DNA from: Marinomonas sp. MED121
GTDB lineage: Bacteria; Pseudomonadota; Gammaproteobacteria; Pseudomonadales; Marinomonadaceae
Direction: 5' to 3'
NCBI RefSeq assembly: GCF_000153025.1
Contig: NZ_CH672429.1
Coordinates: 1,661,070-1,725,069, forward strand
Length of the DNA: 64,000 nucleotides
Shown here one piece after another: positions 34,866 through 43,107 of this stretch; the stretch's first letter is position 1, and every line of letters begins with the position of its first letter. The notes beneath the pieces were generated by a model that saw only the letters and a program-made list of their open reading frames with translations, was not told the DNA's origin and searched no databases. The translations under genes were made by a program, and so were the position numbers.

Positions 34866-35738
34866 ATGCGAACTGTAACCAGCGATAACATTACCGACAC
34901 CTTTATTAATTATTTTGGCCCAGACACTAGCCCAAGAACCAAACAGCTTATGGCAAGCTTAGCGGCTCATCTACATGATTTTGTTAAAGAAACCCAACTT
35001 AGCCACGATGAATGGCGCAAGGCACTAGAGTTATTAAAATGGACTGGGGATATGACCAATGATGAGCGTAATGAGTTTGTTTTGCTGTCAGATGTACTTG
35101 GGGTCTCTTCTCTTGTTGATATGATACATTCTGACCCTAAAGCGACTAGCTCCAGTGTACTCGGCCCATTCCATGTCTTACATTCCCCCGAAAGAGCTTA
35201 TGGCGCAGATCTAAAAGGTGACTTAGAAGGCGAGATCATCCTAGTCGAAGGGGTGGTTAAAGACACCCAAGGCAAGCTAATTGCGGGGGCAAAAGTCGAT
35301 ATCTGGCAAACCGCTCCCAATGGTATGTATTCTTCTCAAGACCCGGCCCAAGATATTGATAGCTTTCATGGTATTTTCACCACAGATGAAGCAGGCCGAT
35401 ATGCTTTTACGACGGTTCGCCCAGTCTCTTACACTGTTCCTAGTGATGGACCTGTCGGGGTTTTATTAGATGCCACTGGCCGCCATCCATGGCGCCCTTC
35501 TCACCTACATTACATGGTGAGTGCACCCGGTTGTCGAACCCTAGTCACTGAGGTATTTCCAAGCGATGATCCTTATCTAGATCAAGACACGGTATTTGGG
35601 GTCAGGGAAGATCTAGTGGTGCAATATCAGGCTCAAGCAGCAGGGTCCTTCCCAACATCAGGCTTTGAATTATCAGGTAAGGTGAATCAGGCTTACTCAA
35701 GCATCCACTTTGATGCCATTTTAATGAAGGATGCTTAA
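34866..35738 (+). CDS. Intradiol ring-cleavage dioxygenase (hydroxyquinol 1,2-dioxygenase-like)
   Basis: A 290-residue non-heme Fe(III) enzyme. It has the N-terminal helical dimerisation/linker domain (residues 20-95) found in catechol and hydroxyquinol 1,2-dioxygenases, and the catalytic beta domain. All four iron ligands are visible: Tyr155 (NGMYSSQ), Tyr189 (VSYTVP), His213 and His215 (RPSHLHY). The SSSVLGPFH stretch before the catalytic core resembles the hydroxyquinol branch. There is no maleylacetate reductase, muconate cycloisomerase or oxygenase gene nearby, so the ring substrate is unknown. ATG start after AAGGA. Last gene of the TRAP operon. Confidence 0.9.
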   Translation: MRTVTSDNITDTFINYFGPDTSPRTKQLMASLAAHLHDFVKETQLSHDEWRKALELLKWTGDMTNDERNEFVLLSDVLGVSSLVDMIHSDPKATSSSVLGPFHVLHSPERAYGADLKGDLEGEIILVEGVVKDTQGKLIAGAKVDIWQTAPNGMYSSQDPAQDIDSFHGIFTTDEAGRYAFTTVRPVSYTVPSDGPVGVLLDATGRHPWRPSHLHYMVSAPGCRTLVTEVFPSDDPYLDQDTVFGVREDLVVQYQAQAAGSFPTSGFELSGKVNQAYSSIHFDAILMKDA

Positions 35739-35789
35739 CACAGAAAATCGCCAGAACAGCTAAAATGATGACTTAGATTTAAGCCTCGG

Positions 35790-36485
35790 TTAACGCCAGT
35801 TAGCCGGGCTACTTTTAGCGAAAGATTGGCGTAAAAAAGTGCCCGTGTCTGTATAGTGTTTTAACAGTAGCTTAGAGGCAAGATCTGCATCGCGATTAAT
35901 GGCGGCATTCATAATACTTTCATGCTCATTACGTACATCACGCTTAGCATAATTTACCGCCGCCTCAGCAAGGAATCGATAACGAATATTTTGATCATAA
36001 AGCTGGCTGCAATAACTTAACAATATAGGTGAATCACAGGCTTCCATCAGACATAGATGAAACACCTTATGCAGACTTTCCCAATGATCAAAATCTTCTT
36101 GATTCGCGCGAGATAACCTATGGTGATTAAGGACTAAACGCTCTTCCCAATCATTATCGCCAAGCTCAATACTCTTGCGTAATGCCAGATCATCAAGGGT
36201 ACAACGTAGCATGAAAATCTCGTTGAAGTTCGCTTCACTCACTTGAGACACACGAAATCCACGTTGATCTATTCTATCCACCAGTTTATTGGAGGTCAGC
36301 AAACTTAATGCTTCACGAATCGGTGAGGCACCAGTATCAAACAATGGCTTAAGTGTTTCTACTTTAAGACGCTCACCAGGAGCAAACTCTCCCTTGATGA
36401 TTTGTTGTCTTAACTGAAGGTAAACCCTTTGAATTGCCGTTTTAGTGTCAGGCACTTGTGCCTGCGCTTTAGTTTCATTTGTCAT
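35790..36485 (-). CDS. GntR-family regulator, FadR/FCD subfamily
   Basis: A 231-residue regulator with an N-terminal winged HTH (IIKGEFAPGERLKVETLKPLFDTGASPIREALSLL, given in part) and an all-helical FCD effector domain from about residue 80. The metal/effector-binding His residues of FCD proteins appear in the HHRLSRANQEDF, HKVFHLCLM and NEHESIMNAA regions. It converges on the intradiol dioxygenase gene and is the only regulator in the malonate/ring-cleavage region, so it is the likely controller. MatR of rhizobial malonate operons is also GntR-type. Confidence 0.9.
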   Translation of the reverse strand: MTNETKAQAQVPDTKTAIQRVYLQLRQQIIKGEFAPGERLKVETLKPLFDTGASPIREALSLLTSNKLVDRIDQRGFRVSQVSEANFNEIFMLRCTLDDLALRKSIELGDNDWEERLVLNHHRLSRANQEDFDHWESLHKVFHLCLMEACDSPILLSYCSQLYDQNIRYRFLAEAAVNYAKRDVRNEHESIMNAAINRDADLASKLLLKHYTDTGTFLRQSFAKSSPANWR

Positions 36486-36497
36486 TCTATGAAAATA

Positions 36498-36529
36498 ACG
36501 TTTTTTTTTGATTTATACAATAAAAACGT
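36498..36529. promoter_or_regulatory. Inverted repeat upstream of the GntR gene
   Basis: ACGTTTTT (36498-36505) and AAAAACGT (36522-36529) are perfect 8-bp arms around TTTTGATTTATACAAT, which itself contains a TATACAA segment like GntR/FCD operators. It lies 13 bp upstream of the regulator start and could mediate autoregulation. Confidence 0.45.
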
Positions 36530-36664
36530 ACATTTTGAAAAACCGCTTTTAGCCTATTAATCCTTTTAAATAAACCCAATATAAGCCCTTTTTTTGGGGC
36601 GTATGAGTTGACTAGAAATACAGGTATACTGAGATTTCCTCTTTTACGATAGACAAGGTTGCTT

Positions 36665-37150
36665 GTGATTGACTCAGCGCCAAAAATTGCCATATTTGTT
36701 GATGTGCAAAACATCTATTACACCTCAAGACATACCTTTGCGAGGCACTTTAACTATCAAAAGTTTTGGGATGAAATCGCTGCCCAAGGCGAGATAGTTC
36801 AAGCCTATGCCTATGCTATCGATAAGGGAGATTCTAAACAGGCGCAATTTCAGCAGATTCTTAGGGGCATTGGCTTTGAAGTGAAACTTAAACCTTTTAT
36901 CCAGCGCCGAGATGGTTCTGCAAAAGGTGATTGGGATGTGGGTATCACGATCGATGTGCTCGCTGCGGCTCCCGATGTGGACATTATTGTTTTGGCTTCA
37001 GGTGATGGAGATTTTGCCCTTTTACTCGATGCCGCTAGAACTAAATACCAATGCCAGAGTCAAGTATATGGCGTGGATAAATTAACCGCAGCAGCCCTGA
37101 TTGATTCTTGCGATCTATACCGTCAGATTAATGCGAGTCTGCTGTTATAG
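36665..37150 (+). CDS. NYN-domain (LabA/DUF88-type) putative ribonuclease
   Basis: A 161-residue single-domain protein with the PIN-like NYN fold. Acidic metal-binding residues are visible in IAIFVDVQNIYY, GDWDVGITIDVL and VLASGDGDFALLLDAAR. Family members are thought to cut or process RNA. Start is a GTG with AAGG seven bases upstream. It stands alone, divergent from the GntR gene. Confidence 0.85.
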   Translation: MIDSAPKIAIFVDVQNIYYTSRHTFARHFNYQKFWDEIAAQGEIVQAYAYAIDKGDSKQAQFQQILRGIGFEVKLKPFIQRRDGSAKGDWDVGITIDVLAAAPDVDIIVLASGDGDFALLLDAARTKYQCQSQVYGVDKLTAAALIDSCDLYRQINASLLL

Positions 37151-37254
37151 GTCTAATATCAAACTAACAACGTCTTATCCTTATCTTTATAAGGCTTAAT
37201 ATCAGAATAACCTGTTATTCACTCTATTAGCCGCAGATGATCGGAGGGAAATGT

Positions 37255-37632
37255 ATGTCAAATCATGAAAAAATTAACTATGTTGAACTGCCTGCAAAAG
37301 ACTTGCCCTTAACAAAGCTCTTTTTCTCCACGCTTTTCAATTGGTCCTTTACTGATTACGGAGCCGAGTACACCGCCTTTGCCGCTGAAGGTGCGGGACT
37401 CAATGGCGGTTTTTTTCAATCAGACCTTGCCAGCAACAGTCAGCAAGGTGGCGCGCTCATCGTGCTCTATAGTGAAGACTTAGAAGATACCCTAGAAAAA
37501 ATAGACGCCTTTGACAGTGGCAGCATCAATAAGGATATTTTTCATTTCCCTGGAGGCAGACGTTTCCACTTTTTGGACCCTAATGGCAACGAGTTTGCTG
37601 TTTGGTCAGATATTGGCATTGAAGTGGCTTAA
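37255..37632 (+). CDS. VOC superfamily protein
   Basis: A 125-residue VOC-domain protein (NYVELPAKDLPLTKLFFSTLFNWSFTDYG in part; ending RRFHFLDPNGNEFAVWSD). It resembles YdcJ/CFP30B-like glyoxalase-fold proteins with a Glu in the terminal metal position. Function unknown. The ATG at 37255 follows GGAGGG; an ATG 18 bp upstream lacks a site. The stop codon TAA coincides with a TTAA site at which an IS5-like terminus begins. Confidence 0.78.
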   Translation: MSNHEKINYVELPAKDLPLTKLFFSTLFNWSFTDYGAEYTAFAAEGAGLNGGFFQSDLASNSQQGGALIVLYSEDLEDTLEKIDAFDSGSINKDIFHFPGGRRFHFLDPNGNEFAVWSDIGIEVA

Positions 37633-37653
37633 GGAAACTGCAATTAAGCTTCC
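37633..37653. mobile_element. Remnant IS5-like terminus after VOC gene
   Basis: GGAAACTGCAATTAAG follows TTAA (37629-37632). It differs at two positions from the GGAACCTGCGATTAAG end of the 26.2-kb element. The sequence closes with CTTCC within 21 bp, as if only the two outermost ends remained. No second YTAR copy is present. Confidence 0.5.
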
Positions 37654-37809
37654 TGCACACTGAACCTCATTCATTATTTTATAAGCAGATGATTTAGCTC
37701 ACTTGTAGATAAACACCTTAATCGGGTAAGCTTCGCTTCCATTTTAAGCGATCCGTTAATAGGGATCCTGTTTCACCTAGGAAGCTTGTTTTATCTACAA
37801 GAGAGCATA

Positions 37810-39009
37810 ATGACCGCCCCTAAACTTGCCTACCAAAATAAACTCAATGAATCAGATTTTGTTGCTGACCAAGCACAGCAAGAAGCCTTAACAGCATTAG
37901 AGCATAGGTATTGGCAACTCATTAATCGAGATCAGCAGCAGGCGCTAGCGTCTCTCAGCTCTGATCAGACTCAAAACCAAGACCTGGCCCAAATTGAACA
38001 GAACACACAAGCCCAGATTAAAGGGCTTTATATGTGGGGAGATGTGGGTCGAGGTAAAACCTTTTTGATGGATATCTTCTATCAAGGCTTGCCTGAAGCA
38101 GGTAAATTACGCCTGCACTTCCATCATTTTATGGCCTATGTCCATCAAGAACTTAGACAAATAAGTGGTCAAGCGGACCCCCTTTTAAAGGTCGCCAAAA
38201 CATTAGCGCAAAAATACCACCTCATTTGTTTCGACGAGTTTTTTGTCTCTGATATTGCCGATGCCATGATTCTAGGCCAGCTATTTAAAGGGCTATTTGA
38301 GCAAGGGGTGACTTTAATCGCCACCTCAAATATTCCAATCCAAAGACTCTATTGGGAAGGGGTACAACGCCAGCAATTTGAACAAACCATTCATTTGTTA
38401 GAAACCCATTGTGAGCAGATAAATTTATCGGGCCAAGAAGATCACAGGCTTCGCCACCTTGAACAAGATAAAACCTATTACGTGAAGGGTGAGATTGAAT
38501 TTGAGACGCTGTTTCAACAATTGAATAACACCTTCAATCAAGATGAAATAAAGCAAGATTCCATTTTGGTTTGCAAGCGTCAGATTCCCACCGTTAAACA
38601 AGCAGATAAAGTGGTGTGGTTTAACTTTGATAGCCTGTGTAATAGCCCTAGGTCCCAATTAGATTACATCGAAATTGCGTCACGCTTTCACACCATATTA
38701 GTCAGCGGTGTCCCAGCATTAGGTGGCGAAGTAAGTGAACAGATTAAAGCAAGAGGAACTGAAGACGGCAGCTTTGAGCCAAATCAAACCAGTGAAAGGA
38801 AGATTTCTTTTGCGCCAGAAGATGACTCGGCACGTCGTTTTATCAGCCTAATCGACGAGTTATACGACAGCCATAAACGTCTCTACCTTTTAGCGGATGT
38901 TGCGCTAAAAGACTTGTACCATGGCGGAGCGTTAAGCTTTGAATTTCGCCGAGCAATCAGTCGCTTAATTGAAATGCAAAGCACTCAATATTTAGCGTCA
39001 ACACGCTAG
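37810..39009 (+). CDS. zapE: Cell division protein ZapE (AFG1-like ATPase)
   Basis: ZapE is an AAA-type ATPase that binds FtsZ and modulates the Z-ring. The 399-residue protein has Walker A GDVGRGKTFLMD near residue 80, the family sequences RLHFHHFMAYVHQEL and LICFDEFFVSDIADAMILG (Walker B), and TLIATSNIPIQRLYWEGVQR. Start at 37810 follows GAGAG. The stop codon TAG is part of a CTAG that begins a 53-bp MITE-like repeat. Confidence 0.92.
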   Translation: MTAPKLAYQNKLNESDFVADQAQQEALTALEHRYWQLINRDQQQALASLSSDQTQNQDLAQIEQNTQAQIKGLYMWGDVGRGKTFLMDIFYQGLPEAGKLRLHFHHFMAYVHQELRQISGQADPLLKVAKTLAQKYHLICFDEFFVSDIADAMILGQLFKGLFEQGVTLIATSNIPIQRLYWEGVQRQQFEQTIHLLETHCEQINLSGQEDHRLRHLEQDKTYYVKGEIEFETLFQQLNNTFNQDEIKQDSILVCKRQIPTVKQADKVVWFNFDSLCNSPRSQLDYIEIASRFHTILVSGVPALGGEVSEQIKARGTEDGSFEPNQTSERKISFAPEDDSARRFISLIDELYDSHKRLYLLADVALKDLYHGGALSFEFRRAISRLIEMQSTQYLASTR

Positions 39010-39062
39010 GGAGTGTGAGATTAAGTTTATCCACTCAGCGGATGGACTTAATCGCAGCTTCC
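39010..39062. mobile_element. 53-bp miniature IS5-like element at the zapE stop
   Basis: Starts GGAGTGTGAGATTAAG and ends with the inverse of GGAAGCTGCGATTAAG, with both ends in CTAG (39006-39009 and 39063-39066), a 4-bp YTAR target duplication. The end GATTAAGTCC is shared with the element at 26.2 kb. Non-coding; it forms an imperfect hairpin of about 22-bp arms. Confidence 0.75.
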
Positions 39063-39207
39063 CTAGATAAAAGACCTAAATTAAGAGGGTGTGGCACACC
39101 GCATCCTTGCTCCCTGACATATTTCAGCAATCAAAGTGACACAATTCTGTCACCTATCACGGCTAGCCTAATAGAATGCCAAGTTGAAAACTGTTAGGAG
39201 AATAACT

Positions 39208-40935
39208 GTGATTCAAGTAGAACAAATGTTGGAAACAAGACAGCCGAGCTTGTTAACCAAGTCCCCCATTCTTAAAAGTTCTGCCGTCAATATTCTTAAG
39301 CAGTTATTACATCAAGATGAAATTAACGCCTTTCTTGAAACCCATAAACACCTTTTTGGCTTTGAGTTTATTGATAAGGTACTCGAACATTTCAACTTCG
39401 CCTATCAGGTGAGCCAGCTAGATAGACCTAACATCCCTGCCACTGGCCGAGTTTTGATCATAGCAAATCACCCACTGGGGGCATTAGATGGTTTAGCCTT
39501 GACCAAACTTATCAGCGAAGTTCGTCCAGATGTTAAAATCATTGCCAATGACATGCTGTCTCAGTTTGATGCACTCGACTCTCTCGTTCTGCCAGTTAAT
39601 AACATGGATGGCAAAGCAGATAGAAAACAGATACAGCAGATTATGCAGAGCCTACATAATGACGAGGCAGTTATTATGTTTCCAGCAGGCGAAGTCTCAA
39701 GACTGTCTGGTCGTGGAATACATGACACTAAATGGAATCAAAGTTATTTAAAATTGGCTCAAAAAACGAATAGCCCGCTGTTACCTATACACATAAGTGG
39801 CCGCAATTCAGTTTTGTTTTACACCAGCTCCTTAGTATATCGTCCTTTGTCGACGATTCAGCTGGCAAACGAAATGTTTAAACAGAAAGATCGCAGCATT
39901 AGCTTTAAAATCGGCCAAGCCATTGAAACCGAACAACTCGCCAAATTACCTATCTCAAATAAAGAGAAAAATAAGCTAGTAAAACGCCACCTATACCGTA
40001 TTGCCAAGGGTAAAAAACCCCTTTTACAAACCCAAAAAACAATCGCACACCCTCAGAACAGACAACACATTAAACAAGAGCTAAAGCAAGCTGAACTGTT
40101 AGGTAAAAGCCAAGATGGCAAGCTGATTTATTTATTTGACTATCAGCCTCAATCAGCCACCATGCAAGAGATTGGCAGGTTACGAGAAGTATCCTTTAGA
40201 CAAGTGGGTGAAGGCACAGGTCAGGCGTACGACCTTGATAATTATGATAAGTTTTATCGTCATCTGGTGCTTTGGGATGATGAAGAGCTCGAAATTGTCG
40301 GCGCCTATCGAATTGGTGAAACAGCGCGCTACTTAGAAGAAGGATTAGAGCAAAATATTTATAGTGCCGAGCTTTTTAACTACCACAAGGATATGACACC
40401 TTACTTCGCTCAGGGCATTGAATTAGGTCGCAGTTTTGTACAGCCTAAATATTGGGGTAAGCGTAGCTTAGATTATCTTTGGTATGGTATTGGCGCTTAC
40501 TTAAATCGTCACCCAAATATCCGCTATATGTTTGGCCCAGTGAGTTTAAGTAACCATTACCCAGCTTTCGCTAAAGATTTGATTGTTAGCTTCTATCGTC
40601 TTCACTTTGCAGACACTGAGAAGTTAGCACACTCTTTCACGCCTTATCATGTTAACTCAGAAAACCAAGCCATCATTCAGAGTTTGTTCAAGGGCGAGTC
40701 TTATAAGGAAGATTTTGCTGTGCTAAAAGAGCAATTACGCCACTTAAGCGCTGTCGTCCCAACACTCTACAAACAATATACCGAAGTCTGTGAAGAAGGT
40801 GGCGTCCGGTTTTTAGACTTCGGTGTAGATGCTGAATTTGGGTTTTGTATTGATGGTCTAGTACTTGTCGACCTAAGCAAAATAAAGCCAAATAAAAACC
40901 AGCGTTATCGAGGAGAGAAGCTTAACGCGGATTAA
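39208..40935 (+). CDS. olsF: Bifunctional ornithine-lipid synthase, OlsF-like
   Basis: A 575-residue two-domain acyltransferase. Residues about 70-275 are a PlsC/OlsA-type O-acyltransferase (NHPLGALDGLAL catalytic box; IMFPAGEVSR second box). Residues about 310-560 are an OlsB-type GNAT-like N-acyltransferase (EVSFRQVGEGTGQAYDLD, FAQGIELGRSFVQPKYWGKRSLDYLW in part, RYMFGPVSLSNHYP). This order matches OlsF, which makes ornithine lipid by N- then O-acylation. Start is a GTG with AGGAG six bases upstream. The gene overlaps a convergent small membrane peptide gene by four bases. Ornithine-lipid production is inference until tested. Confidence 0.85.
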   Translation: MIQVEQMLETRQPSLLTKSPILKSSAVNILKQLLHQDEINAFLETHKHLFGFEFIDKVLEHFNFAYQVSQLDRPNIPATGRVLIIANHPLGALDGLALTKLISEVRPDVKIIANDMLSQFDALDSLVLPVNNMDGKADRKQIQQIMQSLHNDEAVIMFPAGEVSRLSGRGIHDTKWNQSYLKLAQKTNSPLLPIHISGRNSVLFYTSSLVYRPLSTIQLANEMFKQKDRSISFKIGQAIETEQLAKLPISNKEKNKLVKRHLYRIAKGKKPLLQTQKTIAHPQNRQHIKQELKQAELLGKSQDGKLIYLFDYQPQSATMQEIGRLREVSFRQVGEGTGQAYDLDNYDKFYRHLVLWDDEELEIVGAYRIGETARYLEEGLEQNIYSAELFNYHKDMTPYFAQGIELGRSFVQPKYWGKRSLDYLWYGIGAYLNRHPNIRYMFGPVSLSNHYPAFAKDLIVSFYRLHFADTEKLAHSFTPYHVNSENQAIIQSLFKGESYKEDFAVLKEQLRHLSAVVPTLYKQYTEVCEEGGVRFLDFGVDAEFGFCIDGLVLVDLSKIKPNKNQRYRGEKLNAD

Positions 40936-41075
40936 TCAGTGGATTTAGGGCCAGATTGCGGAGCATGCTCGTCTTGCTCTGCTTTTTTGATAACCCGTTT
41001 ATAAATAATATAAACAGCTAATTTAATAACAATTAATGCAGCAACAACAATGTAAGCAATGCTATCTGGTTCCAT
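40932..41075 (-). CDS. 47-residue single-pass membrane peptide
   Basis: A short ORF from ATG at 41075 to a stop at 40932-40934, starting MEPDSIAYIVVAALIVI. Residues 6-25 form one strongly hydrophobic helix; a basic segment (YKRVIKKAEQ) and a short charged tail follow, predicting an N-out, C-in peptide. AGAGGGG lies about seven bases before the start, a good ribosome site. It overlaps the olsF stop by four bases on the opposite strand. No homologue is recognised. Confidence 0.65.
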   Translation of the reverse strand: MEPDSIAYIVVAALIVIKLAVYIIYKRVIKKAEQDEHAPQSGPKSTD

Positions 41076-41328
41076 TTCAATCCCCTCTTAACTACAGACT
41101 CATTTAAGATAAGCCAAATTTATCATAAGTAAATTGATCTATAACAGGCAAAGCTAATGTAAATACATCTAAGCTTTGACCCGCACAGACTAACATATTT
41201 CACCTAGCATTTTCTTACTTAAACGCATCTTATTACCCAAAAGTATAATTACTATTCGCTTTTAATCATTGGCAGCCTAATGCTTACTGTTTAAGCTGGA
41301 CAAAAAATAATAATCAAAGAGAGACACA

Positions 41329-42225
41329 ATGAAAGCGGATCTTCTCGTTCAAATAGTGCTGCCAGCCGCCCTATTTATCATAATGTTAGGCATGGGCTTA
41401 GCGCTCAAACCCTTAGACTTCAAACTGGTTATCGCCAAGCCCAAAGCTGTATTTTTAGGGGTATTAGCGCAAATGCTATTACTGCCTAGCATTGCCTACC
41501 TCATCATTATTATGCTTAATATTGAGGGCGCTCTGGCAATTGGTCTTATGATATTGGCCCTTTGTCCAGGTGGCACTACCTCCAATCTCTACACTTATCT
41601 CGCCAAAGGGGATGTGGCACTTTCTGTGACTTTAACCTCCATTGTCAGCCTGATTGCGCCTTTCACTGTCCCTTTAGTGCTCCTTGTCTTTATGAACTTC
41701 TTTTTAGGTGCAGGGGAAAAAGTCGACTTACCCATTCTAAAAACAATCATTCAGTTGTTAGTCATTACCGTTTTACCCATTAGTTTAGGCATGCTAATTA
41801 ACCACATTAAACCGAATCTAGCTTTGGCAGCAGAAAAGTTTGTGAAGATATTCTCCGTCGCTTTTTTACTGCTCATTGTCATAGGGATTGTGGCGAAGAA
41901 TATTAATCACATGGGAAGTTACTTCGCTCAAATGGGGCTAGCAAGCTTACTGCTTAACCTTATCTGTATGTTGCTAGGTTTCTCTTTAGCAAAATTGGCG
42001 CGGCTTAATCTAGCCCAGCAAAAATCCATTGCCATAGAAGTCGGCTTTCAAAATGGCACTCTCGCAATCGTTATTGCTCTGACCTTACTTCAAAATACGG
42101 AAATGGCCATAGCAGCAACCTGCTACTCCTTGCTTATGTTTGTGACGGGGGCAATTTTCACCTTTTTCCTTGGTCGCTTTCAGTCAAAACCACAGGCTCA
42201 CCTTATCGATAATTCAATAAAATAA
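41329..42225 (+). CDS. Bile acid:sodium symporter family protein
   Basis: A 298-residue membrane protein of about nine to ten helices in the BASS/SBF fold. Family features are the core ALCPGGTTSNLYTYLAKGDVALSVTLTS (in part), which holds sodium ligands, and EVGFQNGTLAIVIALTLL near residue 238. Substrate could be an organic acid or sterol-like compound; bacterial members vary. ATG start with AGAGAGA upstream. Separate transcription unit. Confidence 0.9.
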   Translation: MKADLLVQIVLPAALFIIMLGMGLALKPLDFKLVIAKPKAVFLGVLAQMLLLPSIAYLIIIMLNIEGALAIGLMILALCPGGTTSNLYTYLAKGDVALSVTLTSIVSLIAPFTVPLVLLVFMNFFLGAGEKVDLPILKTIIQLLVITVLPISLGMLINHIKPNLALAAEKFVKIFSVAFLLLIVIGIVAKNINHMGSYFAQMGLASLLLNLICMLLGFSLAKLARLNLAQQKSIAIEVGFQNGTLAIVIALTLLQNTEMAIAATCYSLLMFVTGAIFTFFLGRFQSKPQAHLIDNSIK

Positions 42226-42514
42226 AGCACCCTTAACGCTCACCCATGCCCTCTTTTATCGCAAGGGCATGGATAACCTCAGTAACAACACACATCAAAC
42301 TCCCACGAAATAAGCTTGAGCCTATTGAAAGAAAGTTAAGGGTTTACAAGCCTTTAAACGAGCGCCTTTTTAAGTGTCGTCTGCTTGTCATATTGACTTT
42401 GTATCATCGAATAAAGTTCGGCCTTATTTTGGCGCAAGAATTGCTACACTATTAAAACGATTTAAATAATGACGTGATTGATACCGACTTGCCTTAAATG
42501 ACATGGAGTGAAAC

Positions 42515-42820
42515 ATGATTGAAAAAAAATATTTAAAAAGTAAGCCTGTGTGCAAAGTGAAATTTGCCTTAAGTAAAGAACAAGTAGCCAATGCTAAAAG
42601 CATCGCCCTTGTCGGTGAATTTAATAACTGGGATACATCGGCAACCCCAATGCGTAAGCAAAAATCTGGTGTTTTTGCTTCCACAATCGACTTAGCTGTC
42701 GATCAAACTTATCAATTTCGTTATTTGCTAGATGGCAATATTTGGATAAATGATGAGAGCGCAGATGGGTATGTTTCAAGCCAAGTTAGCCACGAAGCTA
42801 ATTGCTTAATAAGCGTTTAA
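42515..42820 (+). CDS. Stand-alone CBM48/AMPK-like glycogen-binding domain protein
   Basis: A 101-residue protein that is little more than an early-set (isoamylase N-terminal) carbohydrate-binding fold: VKFALSKEQVANAKSIALVGEFNNWD, then FASTIDLAVDQTYQFRYLLDG, then WINDESADGYVSS. GEFNNWD and FRYLLDG are hallmark strands. There is no catalytic domain and no glycogen gene nearby. ATG start after TGGAG. A strong terminator follows. Confidence 0.85.
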   Translation: MIEKKYLKSKPVCKVKFALSKEQVANAKSIALVGEFNNWDTSATPMRKQKSGVFASTIDLAVDQTYQFRYLLDGNIWINDESADGYVSSQVSHEANCLISV

Positions 42821-42851
42821 AGCTGTTATATTCAATTACTCTGTATTCATT

Positions 42852-42888
42852 AAAAAAGCCGTTTTTAGTCGCTAAAAACGGCTTTTTT
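42852..42888 (+). terminator. Terminator after CBM48-like gene
   Basis: AAAAAAGCCGTTTTTAG and its exact complement form a 17-bp stem with a 3-base loop, followed by T. Confidence 0.92.
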
Positions 42889-43000
42889 TATGGGCTCAAA
42901 ATATTGGCCAGATAACGACCTCAGTTTAACTAAACACACCAAATTTTCCGCCCGTTTTTTAGCAAGGACTTACCTATAACAAAAAACCGTGTACAATGTT

Positions 43001-43024
43001 TTTATTAAATGAACGTTTAATAAA
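43001..43024. promoter_or_regulatory. BetI-like operator upstream of betBA
   Basis: TTTATTAAA and TTTAATAAA form perfect 9-bp arms around TGAACG. The GAACGTT core resembles operators of the TetR-type choline repressor BetI. It lies 84 bp before betB. No betI gene is in the window. Confidence 0.5.
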
Positions 43025-43107
43025 AGATTTATTTCATCAAAATAGTCTAACTTAATACGTTTCAACCCAATTATTGTGGACACGCAAGCCTTCGTCAGGA
43101 GATTTTT

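Noticed and set aside
36487-36714. A 75-codon minus-strand frame between the GntR and NYN genes
   Set aside because: Its start lies inside the NYN gene and the rest covers the promoter region; no ribosome site or domain.
42246-42455. A 69-codon open frame after the symporter gene
   Set aside because: No ribosome site, unusual composition, no recognisable domain, and it runs through the likely leader of the CBM48-like gene.
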